A DNA stretch of 64,000 nucleotides from Bradyrhizobium sp. URHD0069 (GCF_000701345.1 NZ_JNIJ01000011.1:1-64000); one strand, 5' to 3'; shown: positions 8,949 to 18,906, numbered from the stretch's first letter. Made by a program: numbers and translations. The notes: a model not told the origin generated them from the letters alone.

Positions 8949-10037
8949 CTATAGCCGTTCCGCGAGAGCGACAAAACGCTGCCATTGCGCGGACTTGCTA
9001 TAAATGCTTGCGATCCGGTGCCGTCCCCGGGCAGCCATTTGCAACGATCCGGGACCGTCGGCAAGCCGTTCTTCGATCAGCCGGGCGGCCTGTTCGGGAG
9101 AACCGTAGACTTTGATCGTCGTGTCCGGCTCCATGCCATCCGGGTATTGCCCAGAGTCCGAAACCAGCAGGGCGCCGCAGCCCATCGCCTCGAAGCATCG
9201 CATGTTGCCGCGATCCTCTCCTGCCATGTCGATGGCGCCGTTGAGCACGATCTTGGACTGCCCGATCAAATCATAAAGCTGCCGTCCGAACACCGGCTCT
9301 TTTGCAATCCTCGATATCGCCGGGGGACGGCGGTGCTTTCTGAGCGGCGGCAAAAAGCCGGCAGGGCTTTCAGCAAGCCGCGTGAAACGCGATGCATCCA
9401 GACAGAAGACGACGCTCCGGGTCACAGCGAGATTGGCGACCCGCTCCAGAATCCTCGCACGTCGCGAATGGTGGCGGGAGTAGCCTCCGACGAACAGGAC
9501 GTCGATAGGCCGCTCGCCCCGGCCATATTCGTTCATCACCGGATCGATCGCAGGCGAAAACGAAGCGACCCGACAGCCCTTTTTGCGCCAGTCCTCAAGG
9601 ATTGACGGAAAATTACCGACGACAAGATCATAAGTCGACAGGTTGGCATTACCCGAAGGCGCCGCGCGCCAGCACACGGTTTTCTTTACGCACCCGGGCA
9701 GCTTGCGCACGAAGGCATTGCCGTACCGGATCGGATCGAGATTGTACAGGACATCGGCGCGATGATGTTCGATCTGCGCGATGAGAATGTCTTCCAATGC
9801 GCTTGACGACGGCATCCCGTTTTCTCGCGCCCAGTATTTCTGCAGCGTGTGGTCGTCGCCGTTGGTGAAGAAGGCATCAGGGGATCTGTCGAGAACCGGC
9901 TGCAGGAAATGCAACGCGCCGAACCTGTCGTTCAGGAACACACGCAGTCGCTCGTCGAAGCGAACGGCACCAGTCGCAAGACGGTCGAAATGACGCAGAT
10001 AGGATGGGTAAAGACCGCTATTCTGGAATATTCGCAT
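8949..10037 (-). CDS. CgeB-like glycosyltransferase
   Basis: About 362 residues from ATG 10037 (the open frame extends to 10073). The pattern of a poorly conserved N-terminal half (RADVLYNLDPIRYG), a middle VLFVGGYSRHHSRRARIL and a C-terminal NMRCFEAMGCGALLVSDSG is that of CgeB/Glyco_trans_1_2 proteins, which are GT-B transferases. It starts the inverted three-gene cassette. The cassette is divergent from the plus-strand methyltransferase at 10192. Donor and acceptor are not known. Confidence 0.72.
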   Translation of the reverse strand: MRIFQNSGLYPSYLRHFDRLATGAVRFDERLRVFLNDRFGALHFLQPVLDRSPDAFFTNGDDHTLQKYWARENGMPSSSALEDILIAQIEHHRADVLYNLDPIRYGNAFVRKLPGCVKKTVCWRAAPSGNANLSTYDLVVGNFPSILEDWRKKGCRVASFSPAIDPVMNEYGRGERPIDVLFVGGYSRHHSRRARILERVANLAVTRSVVFCLDASRFTRLAESPAGFLPPLRKHRRPPAISRIAKEPVFGRQLYDLIGQSKIVLNGAIDMAGEDRGNMRCFEAMGCGALLVSDSGQYPDGMEPDTTIKVYGSPEQAARLIEERLADGPGSLQMAARGRHRIASIYSKSAQWQRFVALAERL

Positions 10038-10191
10038 TTCAGAGGATCCGCCAGCAGCCGGGATCGATAGCATTCTCCGCGCGAATAAGAAACTCAGCTA
10101 CCGGCGCTTCGCCTCCCCCAAATGGCCATCTAGCTGCGAACGATTGACACTGTCACATGCTGCTGCGAAATAGCACGGTTTTACGTTTCAG

Positions 10192-10956
10192 ATGACCGAT
10201 GCGCGGCGCAATACGGACTCGGAACAGCCTATGACCAGCAAAAATAACGCGGGGTACCGGATTGAAGGCGAGTCGATCTATTCCAACACGGAATATCTCG
10301 CGAGCAACCCGACGTGGCATGTCGAGGATTCACCGTGGAAGGCCCAGAAGATTTACGAGATCCTTCGCAGGAACAATCTCAAGCCATCGCGGATTGCGGA
10401 AATTGGCTGCGGCGCCGGCGAGATCCTGGTACAGCTCAAGGCTCACCTGCCTGAAAGTTCTTTCGTCGGCTATGAGATGTCGGAGCAAGCCTTCGCGCTG
10501 GCGCGAAGTCGCGAACGTGCCGGTGTGCGTTATGTCAACGCCAATCTGCTGGATGAAGAGGTTCGCTTCGATGCTCTCCTATGCATTGACGTGTTCGAAC
10601 ATGTCGATGACTACATCGGATTCATCAAATCCCTGAAACGCTACGCCGACTACAAAATCTTCCATATTCCGCTCGACCTGTCCGTTCAGGCAGTAGCGCG
10701 GGTTGACGCGTTGCCGGAAGCGCGGCGAAGAGTCGGACATCTGCACTACTTCACCAAAGAGACCGCACTCGAGACCATAAGATACTGCGGCTATGAAGTA
10801 ATCGACGCCAATTTCACCGCGCTTGCGATCGAACCCCCGAATCGCGGCTTGCGGGCCAACCTGATGAAAATACCTCGTATTCTCCTGTCGAAAGTCGCGC
10901 CGGATTTTGCCGCACGTGTTCTGGGTGGGTGGTCGCTGATGGTGCTGGCAAAATAA
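10192..10956 (+). CDS. class I SAM-dependent methyltransferase
   Basis: 254 residues; an alternative ATG at 10231 gives 241. The SAM site is IAEIGCGAGEILVQL with the acidic ribose-binding VGYEMSEQAF; LLCIDVFEHVDDYIGF and the later HYFTKETALETIRYCGYEV fit a Methyltransf_23-like fold. It is likely a sugar or glycolipid methyltransferase of the locus. It is the only plus-strand gene between 7.5 and 18.5 kb. It ends 5 bp before the stop of the convergent wzy-like gene. Confidence 0.8.
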   Translation: MTDARRNTDSEQPMTSKNNAGYRIEGESIYSNTEYLASNPTWHVEDSPWKAQKIYEILRRNNLKPSRIAEIGCGAGEILVQLKAHLPESSFVGYEMSEQAFALARSRERAGVRYVNANLLDEEVRFDALLCIDVFEHVDDYIGFIKSLKRYADYKIFHIPLDLSVQAVARVDALPEARRRVGHLHYFTKETALETIRYCGYEVIDANFTALAIEPPNRGLRANLMKIPRILLSKVAPDFAARVLGGWSLMVLAK

Positions 10957-10961
10957 CTAAA

Positions 10962-12353
10962 TCAGCCATTGCCGGCCGGTATCGACGATGGCCCAGCCTG
11001 ATTGAGAAGCCTAGTCGCTTTTACGAGGGCACCTGCCAAGAGCGGCGCAAGCAGCAATCCGCCCGACAACAATGCGGTGTTAAGAGCACTCACCAACAGC
11101 GTGAAGACACCGACAAACGCCGCGGCCATCACTGCGATGCCGAGCGCAGTTTTGCCATTCACCAGATAAATCGCATCGATTGAACGGCATATGGCGCCCG
11201 CGAGCATGCTGTAAACGATAACGCCGGCATACGAAAAATCAACCCAGGCGTCGGCGATGAACAGTGCGTTGCTGGTAACATCTTTGGTGTTGTGCCAGAG
11301 CTGCGAGATGATCGTGTATGCGGGCGTGTAATCGAGTCCCATGATCATCGCCAGCGGCCGGATATTGGCGCCCCATGTGTGAGGATATCGGAAGGGGAAT
11401 GCGCTGAACGTTTCCAGAACCGATTCACTCGGCACCTCGAAGACCCGGTAATAGAGAAACCCCAGCGCACCGAAATTGTCATAGGCAGACATCGTGAACC
11501 TGATGATCAGGTAAAATACGAGAATGAGCGCGAACAAAGCACCGAGCCCACTGCGCCAAGTCAACTTATTGCGAAAGACAAGCAGTCCTGCCACGACCAA
11601 TTGAATAAGAAAGAATGCCGGAGGCGCTTTGCTCAGGGTTTCGAACTTTCCGATCATAACAGCGAGAAAAAGCAAACTCGCTGCCACAAACAAAATCCAC
11701 GAACGATTGACCCAGCTCGAAAGCAATCCCCACACGACTAACATCGGCGCCACCGCTCCCAAGATCAAACGGTAGAGATAGTTCGGGCTGCCCCCGTAAT
11801 TCAGGCGATAAGCGGCCCTGCCCGTTTCATCTCCGGTAATCGACAAGAACGCCTTGATGGTGCCGACATGGTTCTCCTTGAACGATGCCCAGGCCAGGAA
11901 CACAGCGAGACTCGCGATCACTACCAATAGCATTCGGCTGCCGCCGACGTTGTCTTTCAACGGCTGCGAATTCCAGCCGGTCAAGGCAGCCTGCATGGTC
12001 GCGATCCGCTTTGGTATCAGCCGATCGACAATCTCGATCCCCAAAATGACCCCGACGTACATCAGCGCCATCGCAAAATTCATAGCGATAACGATGGCGC
12101 CAAAATCTGGGGACGCCGCGTGAATGATGCTGAATATAATGGACTTGCCGCCCATCGAGCCTGAAAGTCGCTCGAGCACCATAGCCTTCTCGCCTGATGA
12201 GAGCATGAAACTCAAATAGGCAGGGCCATAGACCAGCAACAGCGATCCCACCAGCATTGTGGCGGCCGTGAGAAACAAGCGTAATCTGAAATAGAGATAG
12301 ATTGCCGCGCCGCTCATGGCCAAAGTTGCAACCGCATAGCTTGCTGCGAGCAT
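10962..12353 (-). CDS. wzy: O-antigen/oligosaccharide repeat-unit polymerase-like membrane protein
   Basis: 463 residues from ATG 12353, where GGAGG six bases upstream makes a near-ideal ribosome site; the open frame continues upstream into asnB but is not needed. The protein is almost entirely hydrophobic, with about eleven to twelve membrane segments and a loop around VFEVPSESVLETFSAFPFRYPHTW. Position next to a Wzx flippase and overall topology support a Wzy polymerase that links lipid-bound repeat units in the periplasm. The family is very divergent, so the assignment rests on topology and neighbours. Confidence 0.7.
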   Translation of the reverse strand: MLAASYAVATLAMSGAAIYLYFRLRLFLTAATMLVGSLLLVYGPAYLSFMLSSGEKAMVLERLSGSMGGKSIIFSIIHAASPDFGAIVIAMNFAMALMYVGVILGIEIVDRLIPKRIATMQAALTGWNSQPLKDNVGGSRMLLVVIASLAVFLAWASFKENHVGTIKAFLSITGDETGRAAYRLNYGGSPNYLYRLILGAVAPMLVVWGLLSSWVNRSWILFVAASLLFLAVMIGKFETLSKAPPAFFLIQLVVAGLLVFRNKLTWRSGLGALFALILVFYLIIRFTMSAYDNFGALGFLYYRVFEVPSESVLETFSAFPFRYPHTWGANIRPLAMIMGLDYTPAYTIISQLWHNTKDVTSNALFIADAWVDFSYAGVIVYSMLAGAICRSIDAIYLVNGKTALGIAVMAAAFVGVFTLLVSALNTALLSGGLLLAPLLAGALVKATRLLNQAGPSSIPAGNG

Positions 12354-12421
12354 CACCACCCTCCGGAAGAGCGGAAACCCGCTTCGCCAAATTGGGCAGG
12401 ATGCGGCCCAACCGTCGTTCT

Positions 12422-14263
12422 TCAGTGCGGCAAGCGAGCTAACATCCACTTCATATGAAGATATGGCCAAATTCGGTCGGCCGACTCCCAATTCCATGAT
12501 TTGTTGCGGTTGAAGGTGAGAACCACTTTTTCGAGTGACGGCTCATCGACCAGTTCGGCAAAGGCCGCAACCTTCTTTGCCAACAATGATGCCGTCCAGT
12601 CCGAAAGCGGGCCATTCAGCCATTCCGGCATTGGCGAATTGAAGCCCACTTTTCGCTTCCCGGCCCGGATCGATTCCGGCATGCGCCCGGCCATGGCACG
12701 GCGCGCGATCAATTTGGAAATACCTCCGGCATATTTGGTCTCTTCCGGAAGGGCGACCGTATATGTCACCAGACGCCAATCCAGAAACGGCATACGCACT
12801 TCAATGCCATGTGCCATCGACAAACGATCGAAGTTCCGCAAGATCGTCGGCAACACAGTTCCATGAAGCATGCGATAGAGCCTGCGATTGAAGGACCCCC
12901 ATTCGCGCGGCAGGCGGTCCTCATCGCCCACCACCGGGAACGGCCGCGGCAGCGAGGAAAGCCCCCCACGCAGAAAGAACTGACCTTTGTGTTGGATTAG
13001 CCTAGCGCGTGCGAGATCCACCGTTCGCGCCAGAAACCGCCAGCGGGACACAATTCCTGACAACAGGTTCCGCAGCTGGAAAATTCCGGTGCCACCAGCC
13101 TGCAGGTAGCCGCCCATCAGTTCATCCGCGCCATGACCATCGAGTGACACCAGTACCCCTCGGCGGCGAAGTTCCCTGTAAATCAGCCACACCGCGGTCG
13201 GCAGGCCGATATAGATATCGTCCATATCCTCGAGAACGCGATCGAAATCTCTCAAGGCGTCATCGACGCCGATCTGGAGTATCGTAGGATCGACGCCAGC
13301 CCAGGCAGCAGCTTCCTCGGCCTGTGGCCGTTCGTCGTTAGGAGAACCCGGAAACGACACGACGAAAGCATGGCGCCAGGCATGATTGCCTCGCGGCCCC
13401 ATTCCCGCCTTCTCGGCATCGGCCATCGTGCAGATAATCGCCGAAGAATCGAACCCGCCGGACAGGCAGGTGCCGATCGGCACGTCACTGCGCATGCGCA
13501 GGGCTACGGCATCGCGAAAAATCTCGCCGAACCGTTCGACGCGCCCGACTTCTGTGGAGGGCAGCTGCGGCAAGTGATCAATCGTCCGCCACCAGCGTGT
13601 CAGGCTGGTGCGGCCTGCCTTTATCCAGAGATAATGACCTCCCTGCAGCCGACTGACTTCTCGATGCAGTGTGCGTTCGCTGCCCTCGATACTGAACGCA
13701 TCGACCAAAATCCGGCGTGCAACGTCCACGTCGATATCGGTTGGCACCAGTCCGCATCCAACGAGCGCACGCATTTCCGAGGCAAAGACAAAACGTCCGT
13801 CCGAAACCGAATAAAGCAGCGGCTTGATACCGAAGCGATCGCGCGCCAAAAAAACATCGCCTGAGACCTTGTTGACAATGGCAAGGGCCCACATGCCGTT
13901 GAAGCGCAACAGCATGTTCGGTCCCCAAGCCTGCCACGCAGCAAGGATGACTTCCGTATCGGACTCAGTGCGGAACTGGATGCCTAACCGCTCCAACTCC
14001 TCTCGCAATTCGAGGAAGTTGTAGACCTCGCCATTGTAGACGATGACATAACGGCCATCGCCCGATATCATCGGCTGATTGCCACGTGCGCCGGGGTCGA
14101 TAATTGCCAAACGGCGATGGCCAAGCGCGATGTGCTTGTCATCGCTGAACCAAAATCCCGCGCCGTCGGGACCGCGATGAGCGACCAGGCTGGTCAGACG
14201 TTCAATCGCGTCAGGAGCGACGGTCCTGCCCTGTAGATCGACGATACCCGCAATGCCGCACAT
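12422..14263 (-). CDS. asnB: asparagine synthase-type glutamine amidotransferase
   Basis: 613 residues. MCGIAGIVDL gives the N-terminal nucleophile Cys2 of a class II glutaminase; residues about 1-200 form the Ntn domain (HRRLAIID, YNGEVYNF). The synthetase domain carries the pyrophosphate loop CLSGGFDSSA and SLDGHGADELMGGY. In polysaccharide loci such proteins usually amidate the C6 carboxyl of a uronic acid rather than make asparagine. The adjacent WbpB/D/E-like genes for a 2,3-diamino-uronic acid make this the favoured role here (inference). Its start is 3 bp from the stop of wzx and it lies 68 bp upstream of wzy on the same strand. Confidence 0.9.
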   Translation of the reverse strand: MCGIAGIVDLQGRTVAPDAIERLTSLVAHRGPDGAGFWFSDDKHIALGHRRLAIIDPGARGNQPMISGDGRYVIVYNGEVYNFLELREELERLGIQFRTESDTEVILAAWQAWGPNMLLRFNGMWALAIVNKVSGDVFLARDRFGIKPLLYSVSDGRFVFASEMRALVGCGLVPTDIDVDVARRILVDAFSIEGSERTLHREVSRLQGGHYLWIKAGRTSLTRWWRTIDHLPQLPSTEVGRVERFGEIFRDAVALRMRSDVPIGTCLSGGFDSSAIICTMADAEKAGMGPRGNHAWRHAFVVSFPGSPNDERPQAEEAAAWAGVDPTILQIGVDDALRDFDRVLEDMDDIYIGLPTAVWLIYRELRRRGVLVSLDGHGADELMGGYLQAGGTGIFQLRNLLSGIVSRWRFLARTVDLARARLIQHKGQFFLRGGLSSLPRPFPVVGDEDRLPREWGSFNRRLYRMLHGTVLPTILRNFDRLSMAHGIEVRMPFLDWRLVTYTVALPEETKYAGGISKLIARRAMAGRMPESIRAGKRKVGFNSPMPEWLNGPLSDWTASLLAKKVAAFAELVDEPSLEKVVLTFNRNKSWNWESADRIWPYLHMKWMLARLPH

Positions 14264-14266
14264 GAA

Positions 14267-15811
14267 TCAGAGACTCCTCGCAGGAAGAAATCGCGTTGCG
14301 ATGCGATGCATATCCCGCCGGCAAATCTCTCCGTAAGGCCCAACACTGGAGACCGCGAGAACAACTGCCAGGATCGCCGCAGCAGAAAAGCCATACCAGC
14401 CCACAATCTGCCACCAGACCACACTCTGACCGAAGCTGTAACCGGTAATCCAGACTCGCAACAAGACCGCACAGGCCACACCGACGGCGATTGGCAGCAG
14501 GACGAAATGCCCGACCCGCTGCCAAATGTCCGGCAAATTGAAACTCCGTCGCAGCAGCAGCGTCATCACAACGATCTGCGCCAACGCGCCGACACAGGAA
14601 CTCCAGCCGGCGGCGGGCCATCCGATATAAGGTAGTGCGATCGCGCTTGTGCCAAGCGTGAACAGCGCGGTGACCAGCGAGATCGCGGCGTTAGTCCGCG
14701 TCCTGCCGTTCGCCAACAGATAAAATGCGAAAACATTGGTGCCGCTGCCGAGAATCCCCGCCAGCGCCAAGACGATCAGGACGCGCTGACCTTCGGCCGC
14801 GACCTCCGCGCCAGTCCACAGATGCAGTACATTGCCCGCGACAGGAATGAGGGCTCCGAGCACACCAACCGCCAGAACATTCAGCACCCAGGCCGCACGG
14901 AAAAACAAATCGCACACGCGCGCATCGCCCTCACCTTGCAGCGAGCTGAAAAACGGAAACAAAATCTCGCCTATTTTCAGGACACCGATGTAAATCGCCT
15001 CCTCGAGGCGTTGCGCGATCACATAGTAACCTACATTTTGCGGTTGCAGGAACGCGCCAAGCAAATAGCGATCCGCCTGCCCCGCAACAAGCCCTCCGCC
15101 CTGCGCGACCACTTGCCATTTGCCGGTGCGCAGAAGGCTTGCCAGCGACATGCGATGCAAGGCTGGAAGCGCCACCCATTTGGCCAGTGCGAGCCGCGAC
15201 AACAGTACCGACAATAAAAGATTGGCTGCAAACCCCGCCATTTGACAGGCTATGAAGGTAGATGCAACCGGCCATCGCGGGATGAGTACCAGCATCAAAA
15301 GCGTCGAGATGACGGTACCCGCGATATTGATCAGGGCGAGCCGCGCATAGTCCTGGCGCGCTGTGAACAGCGCGAGGAAGACGCCGGCGACGCACTGGCA
15401 CAGCCATCCCAGGGCGCCGAAGCAGAACGCCGCAAAAAGATCGTAAGAGAGATCGCCGCTCAGATGAAATAGGCGCTGCGCCACAGCGGGACCCGCGAGC
15501 GGGAAAACCGCCGCGAGCGGAATGCCCGCGGCCAGACTGAGAAACAGCGCCGTTGCAAAAAACTGCCTTGCCTCGCGACGCTCTCCGGGAGCAAGTCGTT
15601 GCGCTAGTTCGCGCGTAATCATCAGCGCGAGAGAACTGCTGAAAATCAGCGCAGGCGCGATGCTGGCGATGACAAGTCCCGCAATTCCGAACGATGCAAC
15701 GCCCAGGCGCATGACGACAAAAGGCAGGATCAGTAAGTTCAACCCGACGCCGACGAGAAACGCCGTCGCATTCCAGGTCGAGTTTGCCAGTAATCGAGAG
15801 CCGCTTTTCAT
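14267..15811 (-). CDS. wzx: Wzx-type polysaccharide repeat-unit flippase
   Basis: 514 residues with about twelve to fourteen membrane segments. The start MKSGSRLLANSTWNATAFLV and the pattern of paired helices match the Polysacc_synt (MOP/MATE) flippases that move undecaprenyl-linked repeat units across the inner membrane. It lies in the minus-strand run wbpB-wbpD-wbpE-wzx-asnB-wzy, with a 49-bp gap to the aminotransferase and 3 bp to asnB. This is the core export gene of a Wzx/Wzy-dependent pathway. Confidence 0.85.
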   Translation of the reverse strand: MKSGSRLLANSTWNATAFLVGVGLNLLILPFVVMRLGVASFGIAGLVIASIAPALIFSSSLALMITRELAQRLAPGERREARQFFATALFLSLAAGIPLAAVFPLAGPAVAQRLFHLSGDLSYDLFAAFCFGALGWLCQCVAGVFLALFTARQDYARLALINIAGTVISTLLMLVLIPRWPVASTFIACQMAGFAANLLLSVLLSRLALAKWVALPALHRMSLASLLRTGKWQVVAQGGGLVAGQADRYLLGAFLQPQNVGYYVIAQRLEEAIYIGVLKIGEILFPFFSSLQGEGDARVCDLFFRAAWVLNVLAVGVLGALIPVAGNVLHLWTGAEVAAEGQRVLIVLALAGILGSGTNVFAFYLLANGRTRTNAAISLVTALFTLGTSAIALPYIGWPAAGWSSCVGALAQIVVMTLLLRRSFNLPDIWQRVGHFVLLPIAVGVACAVLLRVWITGYSFGQSVVWWQIVGWYGFSAAAILAVVLAVSSVGPYGEICRRDMHRIATRFLPARSL

Positions 15812-15860
15812 AGGGTATCTTCAATCGGCTCTGAACCGATATCGCCAGCGGTGGGCATGA

Positions 15861-16961
15861 CTAACTGAAGGCGCTAATGAGATCGACCACGGTCTTCTGC
15901 TGCTGCGCCGTGATTTCCGCGAACATCGGCAACGACAGGATGCGGCCCTGATGCCGGTGGGCATTCGGAAACTGCTCGGGACGATGACCCAAGCGCCGGT
16001 AGGCTTCCAGAAACGGCAGCGCAACGGGATAGTTGATGGCGGTTTGCACACCGTTTGCGTTCAAATGCGCGGCGAGTTGGTCGCGTTGCGGATGCTGGAT
16101 GGTGTAGAGGTGATAGACATGGGTGCGATCGGGAGCGACCTGCGGCACGACGATTTCCTCGATCTGGTTGAGACCGGTGTTATAGACCGCGGCCGCGGCC
16201 TGCCGCGCCTGCGTCCAACGCGCCAAATGCGGTAGCTTCGCCGAAAGGATGGCGGCCTGCAGACCATCCAAACGGCTGTTGATGCCCTCGAATTGATGTT
16301 GATGCTTCACCAGTCCGCCGTGTCGCGCCAGCATCGCCATTCGTTCGGCGAGATCTGAACGACCGGTGACGATAGCACCAGCATCGCCCATCGCCCCGAG
16401 ATTCTTGCCTGGATAGAATGAATAGGTGGCAGCGTCGCCGAAGGTACCGACCTGTTGACCCTTATACCGCGCCAAATGCGCTTGCGCACAGTCCTCGATT
16501 ACCCAAAGGCCGTGCTTGCGTGCGATCGCCATGATCGCGCCCATGTCAGCCGGTTGACCATAAAGATGAACTGGAATGATTCCGACAGTTCGCGGCGTGA
16601 TGGCACTCTCAACGGCTGCGGGGTCGATCGTGAAAGTGCTGGCGTCCGTATCGCAAAAAACTACCGTCGCACCGGCATGAGTGATCATGGCCGACGTGCT
16701 GATCCACGATTGTGCCGTGGTAATTACCTCATCGCCGGGCTTAACCCCCAGGGCAGCCATCGCAACAAAGAGCGCGTCGGTTCCGTTGGCGCAAGACACG
16801 CAATGATGCGCATCAACAACAGTCGCAAATGCACGCTCAAACGCATCGACGTATGGTCCACGAATGAACGCGCTGTCACGAATGACGGAAGAAACGGCGG
16901 CGTCGATTTCCGATTTGATGCTCTGGTATTGCAGATGAAGATCGGCGTAGGGCACGGCCAT
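15861..16961 (-). CDS. DegT/DnrJ/EryC1 sugar aminotransferase (WbpE-like)
   Basis: 366 residues, PLP-dependent. FYPGKNLGAMGDAGAIV holds the Schiff-base Lys186; CANGTDALFVAMAALGVKPGDEVIT and VIEDCAQAHLARYKG are the cofactor-binding signatures. In the WbpB/WbpE pathway this family converts UDP-3-keto-GlcNAcA to the 3-amino sugar using glutamate. The neighbours, a WbpD-like acetyltransferase (31 bp upstream) and a WbpB-like dehydrogenase, support that role. WbpA (UDP-GlcNAc 6-dehydrogenase) is not in the window. Confidence 0.88.
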   Translation of the reverse strand: MAVPYADLHLQYQSIKSEIDAAVSSVIRDSAFIRGPYVDAFERAFATVVDAHHCVSCANGTDALFVAMAALGVKPGDEVITTAQSWISTSAMITHAGATVVFCDTDASTFTIDPAAVESAITPRTVGIIPVHLYGQPADMGAIMAIARKHGLWVIEDCAQAHLARYKGQQVGTFGDAATYSFYPGKNLGAMGDAGAIVTGRSDLAERMAMLARHGGLVKHQHQFEGINSRLDGLQAAILSAKLPHLARWTQARQAAAAVYNTGLNQIEEIVVPQVAPDRTHVYHLYTIQHPQRDQLAAHLNANGVQTAINYPVALPFLEAYRRLGHRPEQFPNAHRHQGRILSLPMFAEITAQQQKTVVDLISAFS

Positions 16962-16992
16962 CGGTGGAAACTTTCGTTCAAGCTGGTGACGG

Positions 16993-17457
16993 CTACCGGC
17001 GCGTGAGTAGGCGCGCCGGATTTCCTGCGTAGGATCCGGGCACCGCGATATCCTTGGTCACTACGGCTCCCGCCCCGACCACGACATCGTCGCAGATCTT
17101 AACCGGAAGAATTGCCGCGCCCGATCCGATTGATACTCGATTTCCGATTTTTGTGGGACGCCACAGCTCTTTGCGACCACGCGCCGGCCCACCGATCGAA
17201 AACGTATCGTTGACGAACATCACCCCGTGGCCGATGAAACAATCTTCGCCGATTGTGACGAGTTCGCAGACGAACGCATGGGACTGAACTCGCGTCCGCG
17301 CTCCGATACGTACGGCTTTCTGGACCTCGGTAAAGGGGCCAATGAAACAGTCGTCTCCAATTTCGCAGCCGTAGAGATTGCAGGGCTCCACGATCCTGAC
17401 GCGCGCGCCGAATAGCACATCACGCACACTTACGTGTCGGATCTCGGGCTCGTTCAT
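16993..17457 (-). CDS. hexapeptide N-acetyltransferase (WbpD/WlbB-like)
   Basis: 154 residues, a left-handed beta-helix enzyme. Motifs such as GCEIGDDCFIGPFTEVQ, GHGVMFVNDTF and IGNRVSIGSGAAILPVKICDDVVVGAGAVVTKD match the acetyl-CoA:UDP-3-amino-uronate N-acetyltransferases of the WbpD/WlbB group. The ATG overlaps the stop of the WbpB-like gene by 4 bp (ATGA). It would complete synthesis of a UDP-2,3-diacetamido-uronic acid. Confidence 0.85.
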   Translation of the reverse strand: MNEPEIRHVSVRDVLFGARVRIVEPCNLYGCEIGDDCFIGPFTEVQKAVRIGARTRVQSHAFVCELVTIGEDCFIGHGVMFVNDTFSIGGPARGRKELWRPTKIGNRVSIGSGAAILPVKICDDVVVGAGAVVTKDIAVPGSYAGNPARLLTRR

Positions 17458-18515
17458 GGTAGCTCACCCAGACGACACAACTGCGGAACAAAATTCAACG
17501 AGACTTCCTTGCCCGTCTCAATCGACTCGTACAACGCAGATATCAGTTCGAGGCTCTTGCGTCCCTGAAGACCATCGACAAGCGCCGGACTCTGATCGTT
17601 GAGGCATTTGACGACGTGCTCGTAGTACGCCTGGTGACCGAACCCATAAACATTTGGCGGATTGACGGAGAATCTCTCCATCACGTCCTTGTCTGAATCT
17701 AGTTCTTCTGAGAATCGCCAATGCCGGATTTTGTTGACTGCAAAGCCCGCAATTTCGACTGAACCCTTTTCTCCGAGTATCGACAGGGACCCTTCAAGAT
17801 CCTTCGGCCTGATTGCCGTTGTGGCTTCGATGATTCCGAGCGCGCCATTTCTGAATCTGAGCGTCGCCACCGCCGTGTCTTCGGCTTCGATGTTCACCAA
17901 CGCCGTTGCCGCCCGGGCGTGTACGCTAACGACGTCACCGAAGAACCATTCCAGCATATCGACATGGTGGCTGGCCTGGTTGGCTAGAACGCCGCCATCA
18001 TATGCCCAGGTTCCGCGCCATTTATCCTGATCATAGTAGGCTTGATCGCGAGACCAGCGCACCCTCACGGTTCCCAGCACCAGGCGTCCAAAGCGGCCGC
18101 TATCAAGCGCCTCGCGCGCCTTGACCACGGGAACATTGAATCGATTCTGTTTCACGACGAACAGCTTAACTGCCGCGGCATCGCAGGCGCGGATCATGGC
18201 ATCGGCGTCTTGAAGGCGAAGAGCCATCGGCTTTTCGACGATGACATGCTTGCCCGCCTTGGCAACAGCAATAGTGTGAGCCGGATGCATGCCACTTGGC
18301 GTCAACACGGAAACAGCCTGGATATCTTTTCGGCCAAGAAATTCATCGATATTGTAGAATGCCAACACGCCAAATTTCGCGGCGATTGCGTTGGCGCGCT
18401 CACGGACTTCGTCGCAGACTGCAACCAGTTCGGCTCCTGGGATATGGCCTCCCCCAAGAAGATCGGAGTGGCGCTTCGCGATGCGTCCGCACCCCAGTAA
18501 GCCAAACTTGATCAC
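17454..18515 (-). CDS. Gfo/Idh/MocA-family sugar dehydrogenase (WbpB/WlbA-like)
   Basis: 353 residues. The N-terminus FGLLGCGRIAKRHSDLL is the Rossmann NAD site; HVIVEKPMAL is the Gfo/Idh/MocA EKP signature. In WbpB/WlbA the enzyme oxidises C3 of UDP-GlcNAcA and is paired with the WbpE aminotransferase, as found here. It is the first gene of the minus-strand run. Its promoter must lie in the 391-bp region shared with the divergent SDR gene at 18907. Confidence 0.87.
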   Translation of the reverse strand: MIKFGLLGCGRIAKRHSDLLGGGHIPGAELVAVCDEVRERANAIAAKFGVLAFYNIDEFLGRKDIQAVSVLTPSGMHPAHTIAVAKAGKHVIVEKPMALRLQDADAMIRACDAAAVKLFVVKQNRFNVPVVKAREALDSGRFGRLVLGTVRVRWSRDQAYYDQDKWRGTWAYDGGVLANQASHHVDMLEWFFGDVVSVHARAATALVNIEAEDTAVATLRFRNGALGIIEATTAIRPKDLEGSLSILGEKGSVEIAGFAVNKIRHWRFSEELDSDKDVMERFSVNPPNVYGFGHQAYYEHVVKCLNDQSPALVDGLQGRKSLELISALYESIETGKEVSLNFVPQLCRLGELP

Positions 18516-18906
18516 GGATCACCCTTTGCGGTTCGCTCCAGAGAGCGCACGACGTCTATCCGGACGACCTATCCTATATCGCGCGATACCCCAACATTTG
18601 TAGAAATGGCACGATCTGACCGGCCCAGTACACCGGTTCCACGTATCACACCGGATAGCCGAAGCTGCTATCATTTTCAATATCTTGCATGTCCATGATG
18701 GATCACGAACCGCCTTGTCAAGGCTTGCCCCTACCGAATTCTGGCGCGAGCGTCCATTTTTTCAGAAGCCAACCATCGCTCGTTCTGGGGGTAAAGACGC
18801 TGGCTGATTTTGCGCCGTCTTGAATTCTGGCGCTGATCCTCTATGAATGCGAGAATTCACCCTGCACCAAAGTATTTTGAGATTTTTTCGAGAGCGAGTG
18901 GGCTAG
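18516..18906. other. 391-bp divergent intergenic region
   Basis: This separates the wbpB-like operon (minus) from an SDR gene (plus), so it should hold both promoters. No coding signal is visible. A 12-base direct repeat, GAATTCTGGCGC, occurs at 18736-18747 and 18822-18833; it could be a regulator half-site or chance. No strong hairpin was found. Confidence 0.5.
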
